A stretch of DNA of 44,317 nucleotides. It comes from Desulfurococcales archaeon (GTDB taxonomy: Archaea; Thermoproteota; Thermoprotei_A; Sulfolobales; Fervidicoccaceae). The notes beneath the pieces are model-generated. The model was not told the origin of the DNA, ran no database searches, and saw nothing but the letters and a program-made list of their open reading frames with translations. Positions within the stretch are counted from its first letter, which is position 1. Each line of letters starts with the position of its first letter. Positions 38,017 through 44,317 of this stretch are shown in pieces. The stretch lies in NCBI GenBank assembly GCA_027014955.1, contig JALWDA010000062.1:1-44317 (forward strand). The letters run 5' to 3'. The position numbers and the translations under genes were made by a program.

Positions 38017-38328
38017 GTGAATACGTTGCTGGAGGTCGTGGTCGATGAGAAGGGCAACATAGTTATAACAAACAGGGGGGACACGGAGGCGAGGCTGTGG
38101 AAGGTCGAGGTCGAGTACACGAGCAGCCTTCCAGGGACACTCTACACGGGAGAGAAGAGCAGGAGACTCAGGGTCAAGGAGGGGTTCAAGCCCGACACGA
38201 CACTGAACCCTGGGTCAACCTATGTGGTGAAGACGGGGCTTGCACGTTCTTCAATAAACACAGTCAGGGTCTACTACCAGCCTGGTGGGAGGACGGTAGA
38301 GAAGCTAGAGTTAACGATAAACCCGTAA
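38017..38328 (+). CDS. Small beta-rich hypothetical protein
   Basis: Up to 103 residues, no family recognised. Alternating strands (LLEVVVDEKGNIVITNRGDT, then LWKVEVEYTSSLPG, TVRVYYQPGG, KLELTINP) suggest a single immunoglobulin-like sandwich. N-R-G-D after the second strand recalls the CARDB-like end of the protein at 18707. GTG 38017, or TTG 38026 just after gaggtga. It converges on aspartokinase 15 nt away. Confidence 0.6.
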   Translation: MNTLLEVVVDEKGNIVITNRGDTEARLWKVEVEYTSSLPGTLYTGEKSRRLRVKEGFKPDTTLNPGSTYVVKTGLARSSINTVRVYYQPGGRTVEKLELTINP

Positions 38329-38343
38329 GGCTAGAACGCCCAT

Positions 38344-39735
38344 CTATAGAATTCCTTGTACGTCCTCCCACTCCTGGGAGACGACAAGGTCGTGATACTT
38401 GTTGGCTATCCCACGTGCCTCTTTCCCTGGAGCCACGACGCTCAAGCTGACCTCCATGGGACCCTTCGCCAGCATGTATACGTCGTGGCCCTTGAGGACC
38501 CCCAGCATCTCCCCTATGACCCCGGGTTGCCTGAGGCCGTAGCCCACTAGTGAGATGGCGCTCGCCTGGCCCAGTATCTCGTAGTCACGTATAATCCTCT
38601 CATCTACAAGCGAGTCGAGTTTGCCAGAAAGTCTCTCTCCACTCCCCTGCTTCACCACGAGGTTGATACTGGTTTCGCTCACGGGTTGGCTTATTGCAAT
38701 TATGTTAACCCCGGCCTCGCTGAAGGTCTTCATCACCCGCGCTGCGGTACCCAGGCGTCCCACCATGCCTGCCCCCCTGACCATGACAAGCTCCAGCCCG
38801 TTTAGGATGGTCACCGCCTTAAGGGGGGGTTTTCTCCATGTCTTGACTATGCTGGTCGATTTCTCGCTGTCCAGGCTCCTAACCCTCGTGACAATGGGAC
38901 TCTCCCTCAGAGGCTCGAAGGTCCTCGGGTGGAACTTCTTCCCACCCAGGTGGGCAAGCTCGATTGCCTCGTCGTAGCTTATTACTGGTATTAGACGGGC
39001 GTTCTCGAAGACCCGGGGGTCTCCTGTCTTGACCCCCTCGACATCTGTCACCAGGTGGACCTCGCCTGCACCTATGCTTGATGCTATGAAAGTCGCAGTG
39101 AAATCACTCCCCCCACGGCCCATGGTGGTCACTTTGCCCTCTCTGGTCTCTCCTATAAAGCCCGCGACAACGGGGACCCAGTCGGTCTTGACCAGGACCC
39201 CAAGCCTCTCGGCTACCATGCTACGGGACTCGGGCAGGGGGTTGGCTTCCCCAAAATTATCGTTGGTAACAATGCCTGCTTCCCTGCCGAAGAGGGGCTT
39301 GGCCTTCACGCCCAGGGAGTCAAGCGCTGTTGCCATGAGCTGGGTGGAGATGCGTTCGCCGAAGCTTACGATGAGGTCCTTTATCCTCGCATCACCTAGG
39401 CCCAGGTAGAGGTATGCCTTGTGTATGTTCTCCAGGTGAGCGAGGAGCTCCCTCGCTCTATCCAGGTAGGGTCCCTCGCCTCCTAGCTCGCCTATAACCT
39501 TATCGTGTTTCCTTATAACGGTGAGAAGCGCGTCCCTGGAGGACTTCTCATAGGCTTCTATAAGTGCATCGGTCACGCCCTTTAGGGCAGAGACTACTAC
39601 TATGACCTGGAAGCCCTTCCTCCTCAGCCCCACCACGTAGGCAGCGGCTCGTCGATATCCTTCACCACTGTCAAGTATGGATCCCCCGAACTTGACAACG
39701 ACAAGCCCAGGGTTCACAACCTCGTTTCCAACCAC
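38344..39735 (-). CDS. lysC: Aspartokinase
   Basis: It phosphorylates aspartate, the first step to threonine, methionine and often lysine. The kinase domain shows VVVKFGGSILDSGEGYRRAA, VVVVSALKGVTDALI, SFGERIS, TTMGRGGSDFTAT (substrate-binding) and GVKTGDPR. Two ACT regulatory domains follow (about 300-460, AGVNIIAISQPVSETSINLVV), normally sites of feedback inhibition. GTG 39735 is preferred to TTG 39795, which would be upstream of the start point predicted by the TATA-like ggataattgg (about 39768-39776). No downstream threonine gene is in the window. Confidence 0.94.
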   Translation of the reverse strand: MVGNEVVNPGLVVVKFGGSILDSGEGYRRAAAYVVGLRRKGFQVIVVVSALKGVTDALIEAYEKSSRDALLTVIRKHDKVIGELGGEGPYLDRARELLAHLENIHKAYLYLGLGDARIKDLIVSFGERISTQLMATALDSLGVKAKPLFGREAGIVTNDNFGEANPLPESRSMVAERLGVLVKTDWVPVVAGFIGETREGKVTTMGRGGSDFTATFIASSIGAGEVHLVTDVEGVKTGDPRVFENARLIPVISYDEAIELAHLGGKKFHPRTFEPLRESPIVTRVRSLDSEKSTSIVKTWRKPPLKAVTILNGLELVMVRGAGMVGRLGTAARVMKTFSEAGVNIIAISQPVSETSINLVVKQGSGERLSGKLDSLVDERIIRDYEILGQASAISLVGYGLRQPGVIGEMLGVLKGHDVYMLAKGPMEVSLSVVAPGKEARGIANKYHDLVVSQEWEDVQGIL

Positions 39736-39837
39736 ATCACCCGCACCACGCGACTGCAGAGAAACTGGATAATTGGCAAGCGAGGGTTGATTCAAGCATT
39801 GAGTGGATTAAAAGCATTGTTCTACAAGCATTGCAAA

Positions 39838-40752
39838 TCAGGGCCCCAAAGCTACCCTCTGGGCGAACTCCTCCACCTCCTCTCTCAGGGGGCTTGAGGT
39901 AGACCCCTCCCTCATAGCCTTGAGGCTCCCCGCGGCAACACCCATCCTAACGCACTCTCGGGGCTCCATCCGCTCCAGCATGCACGTGTTGAAGGCCGCG
40001 TTGAAGGCGTCGCCGGAGCCGGTAGTGTCAACGGCTTTTACTGGAGGAGGCGTAGCGTGTGCCCGCCCCTCCTTCCAGTACACGGTAGCGCCTCTCCTGC
40101 CTTCCTTGAGAACGAGTATGAGGTGGGGATGTCTATGAACAAGTTCCCCGGGAGATAAGTTGAAGGCTATACTGTACTCTTCCCTGTTCATGAGGAGTAT
40201 GTCTATCTGCTCTAGGAGCTCCACGAGACGTGGGGCGAGACTGGGGGTCTCACTACCTGGGTCTAGGGATGCCAAGCTCCTCCAACCCAGCCTCTCCCTT
40301 GTTTCTAGGAAGGCGCTAGCTATGTCAAACCGAGTGCTCGCCAGGTGGACTAGGTGGGGCTCCCTTTCCAGACCCGAAAAGGCCTGGGTTACGTGGTTGG
40401 GTTGTAGTAAAGAGTTGACCCCCCTGTATGATATTATCCTCCTAGGCTGTTGCCCCACGTTGAGCACGACCGTTGTTCCAGGATCGCCCTCCATTTCTAC
40501 TAGAAGACTCGTGTCGACGCCCTGCTCCTCCAGCCACCTGCGGAACCCTAGTCGGTTAAAAAGAGCCGTTACAGCACCGTGTAGTAGCACCCGGTGCCCC
40601 ATACGGGCCACGGCTACGCTATAGTTGACAGCCCCCCCGCCCAGAGTGTGGAGTATTCTATTGGCTTTGACACTGCCGTCGGGAGGGGGTATTTCATCCA
40701 CCCATACTATAACATCGATGTTAATGTTCCCTATGGCGGCCTGCAGCTTCAC
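39838..40752 (-). CDS. PfkB-family sugar or nucleoside kinase
   Basis: A ribokinase-type kinase of about 304 residues: N-terminal AIGNINIDVIVWVDEIP, LGGGAVNYSVAVARMG (about 38-53) and C-terminal AVDTTGSGDAFNAAFN with the catalytic Asp. GTG 40752 lies 4 nt after the udp stop; a longer frame would reach 68 nt into udp, so I chose the short one. Coupling to uridine phosphorylase suggests it acts on ribose-1-phosphate or a nucleoside in salvage, as TK1843-type kinases do in the archaeal pentose-bisphosphate route. Substrate not proven. Confidence 0.88.
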   Translation of the reverse strand: MKLQAAIGNINIDVIVWVDEIPPPDGSVKANRILHTLGGGAVNYSVAVARMGHRVLLHGAVTALFNRLGFRRWLEEQGVDTSLLVEMEGDPGTTVVLNVGQQPRRIISYRGVNSLLQPNHVTQAFSGLEREPHLVHLASTRFDIASAFLETRERLGWRSLASLDPGSETPSLAPRLVELLEQIDILLMNREEYSIAFNLSPGELVHRHPHLILVLKEGRRGATVYWKEGRAHATPPPVKAVDTTGSGDAFNAAFNTCMLERMEPRECVRMGVAAGSLKAMREGSTSSPLREEVEEFAQRVALGP

Positions 40753-40756
40753 CGCC

Positions 40757-41587
40757 CTATTTCCTCCACAAGCTGGGATAGAAGTACCTCTTGCCACGCT
40801 CCTTCTTGACCTCATCCCACTCACTTAGAATCTTGACCGCCTCATTGGCCACCCTTATGGCATCGTCGACGCCCACCCCCGGCTGGAAAGTGTTGTCAAC
40901 CCTGTTGGCTATTACAGCGCACACTGTCCCCGCGCGTGCCCCGTATATGCTAGAGAGAGTGAATATGGTGGCAGACTCCATCTCGAAGTTCATTACACCG
41001 GCCGCCCTAAGGTCGTCCACAATGGTCCTGGCCCAGGACTGCATGTATCCCTTGAACCCAGGCCTGCCCTGTCCCAGGTAGAAGCTGTCTGTCGACGCGG
41101 TTATTCCTACCCAGTACCTGACCCCCAGGCTCTCAGCCGCCTCGACTAGGGCCATAACCACCTCGGGGCTAGCGACGGCCGGGTACTCTGACATAACGTA
41201 CTGTTTCGAGGTCCCCTCAAGCCTAACGGCGGCCAGGCTTATTATAAGGTCCCCAAGACCCACACCGGGCTGTATGCTACCAGTAGTGCCTACTCTTATG
41301 AAGGTGTCGGCACCCACTCTAAGGAGCTCCTCAACGGCAATGGCGGCGCTGGGGGAGCCTATTCCGGTCGATGTCACGCTTATTGGCACGCCCTTGTAGG
41401 TGCCCGTGAACGTCGTATACTCCCTGTGTCTTGCCACCAGCCTGTGCTCGTCCCAAGTCTTGGCAATCCTCTCAGCCCTCCCGGGGTCACCGGGCAGAAG
41501 CACGTAGCGGGATACCTCTCCGGGAGCCACCTCAATGTGGTACTGCTTCCCTCCCTCTATTGTGGGAGCGTCGGCCCTGAACGTCAT
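40757..41587 (-). CDS. udp: Uridine phosphorylase
   Basis: It splits uridine (or other nucleosides) with phosphate to base and ribose-1-phosphate. The 276 residues match family length. Motifs are the phosphate-binding VLLPGDPGRAERIAK, TTFTGTYKGVPISVTSTGIGSPSAAIAVEEL, FIRVGTTGSIQPG and the ribose-binding NFEMESATIFTLSS. ATG 41587 follows aggtggtca. The product sugar phosphate is the likely substrate of the kinase just downstream. Confidence 0.93.
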   Translation of the reverse strand: MTFRADAPTIEGGKQYHIEVAPGEVSRYVLLPGDPGRAERIAKTWDEHRLVARHREYTTFTGTYKGVPISVTSTGIGSPSAAIAVEELLRVGADTFIRVGTTGSIQPGVGLGDLIISLAAVRLEGTSKQYVMSEYPAVASPEVVMALVEAAESLGVRYWVGITASTDSFYLGQGRPGFKGYMQSWARTIVDDLRAAGVMNFEMESATIFTLSSIYGARAGTVCAVIANRVDNTFQPGVGVDDAIRVANEAVKILSEWDEVKKERGKRYFYPSLWRK

Positions 41588-41648
41588 TCCATGACCACCT
41601 GTTGAATATGATCAATAGTGATTGTTCATAATCAGGGCCCCGTGTAGT

Positions 41649-41659
41649 AATTAAATTAA
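41649..41659 (+). promoter_or_regulatory. TATA box of the ArsB/NhaD-type permease
   Basis: aattaaattaa is centred near 41655. The ATG at 41683 is 28 nt on, predicting a leaderless mRNA. Confidence 0.5.
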
Positions 41660-41682
41660 TTTTGGCCCACCCACTACAGGGT

Positions 41683-43059
41683 ATGCCGACAACCCCTCGC
41701 CGGGGTCCTGAGGGGCCGGTGATGGAGGAGGCAGCCACTCGGGCTCTCCTGATATTCTCCGCTATAATAGCTCTTGTGATAACGGGTTTGGTCGACCGGC
41801 TTGTCGTGAGCCTCCTTGGCGTCGTGCTCATGATAATTACAGGTGTCACGACACCTGGGGAGGCATTCTCCTCCGTAGACTGGAACGTTATAGCCATACT
41901 GTTTGGTATGTGGGTAATCACACAGTACCTCGTAGAGGCTGGTGCGCCAACATACGTTATAAACAGGCTCTCAGAGAAGGGCTATGATTTTGACAAGTTC
42001 GTGCTAGTCATTGGCATACTCGCAGGGTTCCTCTCGATATTCGTTGACAACGTCCTCGTAATACTGCTCATAGGTACTATAGTGATAAGCACTGCCCTTA
42101 GCCAAAGAAGGGACCCCACGGTCCCAGTGGTGTTCGTAGCCCTCTCGGCCAACTTCATGGGGACGGCGCTACTATTAGGTGACCTGCCACCCCAGCTCCT
42201 GCACAGTATAGCGGGGGCGGAGTTCCTGGACTTCCTTTGGATGAAGGGCCGCCCCAGCAGCTTCCCCATACTAACGCTGGGCTTCATTCTCTCGAGTTGG
42301 GTATTCTACAAGCTCTTCATAGAGAAGAAACGAATGGAGCTAACCAGGTCCCTCGAAGTACTAGCTATAGAACAGAACCTAGTAGAAGCGTCAAGCCCCG
42401 CCTTTGACCGCAGGCTTACCCAAGTTGTCCTGTTCTTCTTTCTGCTAACCATTTTCCTAATGAGCATAAGGCCCTTGATAGGACTCCCCCTGGGCGCGAT
42501 AACGATAATGGGTGCAACCCTCCTCGGAGTGACTGTGGAGATTCTCAAGAAGACGGGTAAGACAGACCCGCCCTCATTTGAGGACATAGTGGAGAAGCTA
42601 GAGTGGAAAGCACTCCTTTTCTACGCAAGCCTGTTCGCCCTGGTCGGTGGCCTTGAGAAGTCGGGCTTCCTCGAAACCCTGGCGGAGGACCTGGCCCACT
42701 TCGTTGCCGGGGACCCGGTCAAGGGATTTGCATTCATGTACTGGATAAGCGTGCCAATAAGCGCCGTTATCGAGCACGATGCTTACATACTCACGATGCT
42801 GATAGTCATACGCGACCTTGCGGAGACCACGGGAGTCGACCCCTGGCCTCTTAACTGGGCCCTCGTCTGGGGAGGCACCCTTGGGAGCAACGCTTCCGTG
42901 GCGGGCGCGCCCGCCCTATACGTGGCTTACGTTATACTCAAGAAGAACGGGATCCCCCTACCCGCCAGGAGGTTCCTGAAGCTGACAGTCACATACGCGA
43001 TACTCTCAAGCGCATTAACATTCCCCCTAGGCTTCATCATATGGGGGCTCTTGTATTGA
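41683..43059 (+). CDS. ArsB/NhaD/citrate-type ion transporter
   Basis: An approximately 458-residue permease of the ion-transporter superfamily with about 11 hydrophobic helices (VDRLVVSLLGVVLMIITGV, then GMWVITQYLVEAGAP, ILAGFLSIFVDNVLVILLIGTI). The late GGTLGSNASVAGAPALYVA is a repeat half-motif typical of ArsB, NhaD and SLC13-like proteins. Substrate (Na+/H+, arsenite, dicarboxylate) is not decidable. The ATG 41683 start fits the TATA box; ATG 41722 is another option. Confidence 0.85.
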   Translation: MPTTPRRGPEGPVMEEAATRALLIFSAIIALVITGLVDRLVVSLLGVVLMIITGVTTPGEAFSSVDWNVIAILFGMWVITQYLVEAGAPTYVINRLSEKGYDFDKFVLVIGILAGFLSIFVDNVLVILLIGTIVISTALSQRRDPTVPVVFVALSANFMGTALLLGDLPPQLLHSIAGAEFLDFLWMKGRPSSFPILTLGFILSSWVFYKLFIEKKRMELTRSLEVLAIEQNLVEASSPAFDRRLTQVVLFFFLLTIFLMSIRPLIGLPLGAITIMGATLLGVTVEILKKTGKTDPPSFEDIVEKLEWKALLFYASLFALVGGLEKSGFLETLAEDLAHFVAGDPVKGFAFMYWISVPISAVIEHDAYILTMLIVIRDLAETTGVDPWPLNWALVWGGTLGSNASVAGAPALYVAYVILKKNGIPLPARRFLKLTVTYAILSSALTFPLGFIIWGLLY

Positions 43060-43100
43060 ATCGATACGCTGTTGCCCTTCGTTTGCTCGGCTTTTATGGG

Positions 43101-43112
43101 GTAAATATTAAA
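43101..43112 (+). promoter_or_regulatory. TATA box of priL
   Basis: gtaaatattaaa is centred near 43107, predicting a start point near 43133 and a leader of about 29 nt. Confidence 0.4.
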
Positions 43113-43161
43113 CGACGGAGCAACACAATTAGCAAAGAGCAAGGAGCTGGATGACGAGAAC

Positions 43162-44317
43162 ATGAGCAAAGCGGTAGAGGCGCTGAGAGTCCATGACTAC
43201 CCCTACCTTGTAAGCGATCCCATATCCTATCTTGTCAAGACTGGTAGACTAGCCCTGAAAATGCCTCTCTGGAAAGCAGTCGACTTCCTAGGGGTTGAGA
43301 AGTACATAGAGGACATGATAGTATATGCGGTGGTTAAGGAAAAATACCCTCCCCCCGAGCTGGGGGAGAAAGCGGATGTCAGCAAGCTGATAGTATCATT
43401 CCACGCAGCCCTCGTCGTCCTCGCGTCCCTCCCCCAGTGGTACTCCAAAAGGTTCGCCCTGGTAATTGCCAAATCCTCGGGTGAAAAACTCTCCAGACTG
43501 GGGGACCGAGAACTAGCCCTAGTAGCACGCCTGATGGGCATAGACGTGGAGATACACGACCGCAACCCGCTCAGGATACCCTACCGCAGCTACCGGGGGC
43601 GCTTTATAAGCGCCGAGTACAATTTCAGCCTGCACTTCATAGACTACACCAAGTGGACCAGGAGGCTATCGGGTGACCCTCGTTGGAAGATAACCAACCA
43701 GCTCCTAATAGCGTCCAGAGTGTTCGTGGACAGGGACCAGCTCGTCAGGCTTGTGGAAGAGGCGATATCAAAGAGGATAGAGGAACTGGTAGACAGGTAC
43801 AGTGGCTCCATCCCCCAGTCTGGACAGCTGCCCCATCCCCTGGATATTGTGAAGAATAGGGTTTCGGAGGTCCTGGAAAAAGAAGCTCCCCCACCCAAGC
43901 CGTTTGCTGAGGGGGCACGGTCGGTGTACAGGGGACCCCTGGTACTTGAGGCCTTCCCCCCCTGCATGGCCAGGATACTGGAAGAGGCGAGAAGGGGCGC
44001 CAACCTTAGCCACCACCAGCGGTTCGCCATAGCCACGTTCATGATAAGCCTCGGGGCAGGAGAGGATGATGTTGTGGACGTTTTTAGAAACGTCCCTGAC
44101 TTCAACGAGAAGAAAACCCGCTACCAGGTACAGCATCTTATGGGCGCACGGGGAAGTGGCAAGAAGTATCTTCCCTACAGTTGTGACAAGATGAGGACCT
44201 TGAACCTCTGCGTGGCCGACTGTGGAACCAGGACGCCCATGCAGAAGTACTTCCAGAATCTCCGAGATAAGAGGTCCTACAGAAAGGAGGGAGGGGTAGG
44301 TGTGGGGGGACCTAGTC
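43162..44317 (+). CDS. priL: DNA primase large subunit PriL (partial, runs off the window)
   Basis: It partners the catalytic subunit PriS to make primers for replication. From ATG 43162 there are about 385 residues and no stop inside the window. The helical N-terminal part (HDYPYLVSDPISYLVK) is followed by the Fe-S domain: LEAFPPCMARILEEA, SLGAGEDDVVDVFRNVPDFN, YLPYSCDKMRTLNLC and VADCGT, giving the four cluster Cys. Any earlier start is blocked by an in-frame stop at 43102, and no other ATG lies between. Confidence 0.93.
   Translation, partial: MSKAVEALRVHDYPYLVSDPISYLVKTGRLALKMPLWKAVDFLGVEKYIEDMIVYAVVKEKYPPPELGEKADVSKLIVSFHAALVVLASLPQWYSKRFALVIAKSSGEKLSRLGDRELALVARLMGIDVEIHDRNPLRIPYRSYRGRFISAEYNFSLHFIDYTKWTRRLSGDPRWKITNQLLIASRVFVDRDQLVRLVEEAISKRIEELVDRYSGSIPQSGQLPHPLDIVKNRVSEVLEKEAPPPKPFAEGARSVYRGPLVLEAFPPCMARILEEARRGANLSHHQRFAIATFMISLGAGEDDVVDVFRNVPDFNEKKTRYQVQHLMGARGSGKKYLPYSCDKMRTLNLCVADCGTRTPMQKYFQNLRDKRSYRKEGGVGVGGPS

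Noticed and set aside
1-44317. CRISPR arrays, insertion sequences, defence islands
   Set aside because: No regularly spaced repeats, transposase motifs or Cas-like genes were seen on either strand.

Overview
The window is a gene-dense, GC-rich chromosome segment of a hyperthermophilic crenarchaeon, most like the Desulfurococcales (Aeropyrum/Pyrodictiaceae type). The evidence is archaeal information-processing genes (PriL primase subunit, DtdA, AlaX, TtuA/NcsA, an ESCRT-III/CdvB division protein), many GTG and TTG starts, TATA-box promoters 20-50 nt from starts, tRNA genes with encoded CCA (one carrying an intron at 37/38), and the thermolyte genes mpgS-mpgP. I cannot name the species. I see no prophage, insertion sequence or CRISPR array.

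Layout. 1-1.4 kb: tail of an oligopeptide ABC ATPase, endonuclease V, a small winged-helix-like protein and tRNA-Asp(GTC). 1.4-1.9 kb: an AT-richer gap holding what looks like a frameshifted gene remnant. 1.9-4.7 kb (minus): a membrane-anchored surface protein and an FmrO/Arm-type rRNA methyltransferase-like protein. 4.7-6.3 kb: glutamine synthetase behind an AT-rich control region with two perfect inverted repeats. 6.4-11.5 kb (minus): a tightly packed five-gene operon of a nucleotidyltransferase, a DUF447 flavin-fold protein, a CitG-like protein, a GNAT-ABC ATPase fusion and a coiled-coil protein. This is the most interesting functional puzzle of the window. 11.5-14.2 kb: MFS permease, DtdA, a stand-alone Lrp ligand-binding domain and intron-bearing tRNA-Thr(CGT). 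14.2-16.9 kb (minus): an endonuclease IV-like TIM barrel followed by a Hef/RIG-I-like helicase. 17-23 kb: tRNA thiolase, DUF211, unknown proteins, AlaX, a zinc ribbon and a TrkA-MscS pair. 23.2-25.6 kb: enolase, a dolichol-kinase-like protein with a structured 5' leader, a candidate C/D-box sRNA and a possible 35-residue ORF. 25.6-29.2 kb: CdvB-family protein, riboflavin-pathway reductase, and a free lipoyl domain with LipA and a LipM/LplA-type transferase. 29.3-35 kb: membrane-bound penicillin-acylase-family hydrolase, small membrane protein, SNase-type nuclease and mannosylglycerate synthesis. 35-44.3 kb: MGMT, Mrp-type ATPase, YkgJ cluster protein, a helical protein, aspartokinase, uridine phosphorylase with a PfkB kinase, an ArsB/NhaD-type permease and the start of priL.

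How the genes work together. Several neighbours form clear modules: lipoylation (carrier, sulfur insertion, octanoyl transfer), nucleoside salvage (Udp plus a sugar kinase), compatible solute synthesis (MpgS plus MpgP), ion and turgor control (TrkA plus MscS), and DNA repair (helicase plus EndoIV-like protein). Product names rest on motif recognition in the translated sequence only. No database search, alignment or RNA folding program was run.
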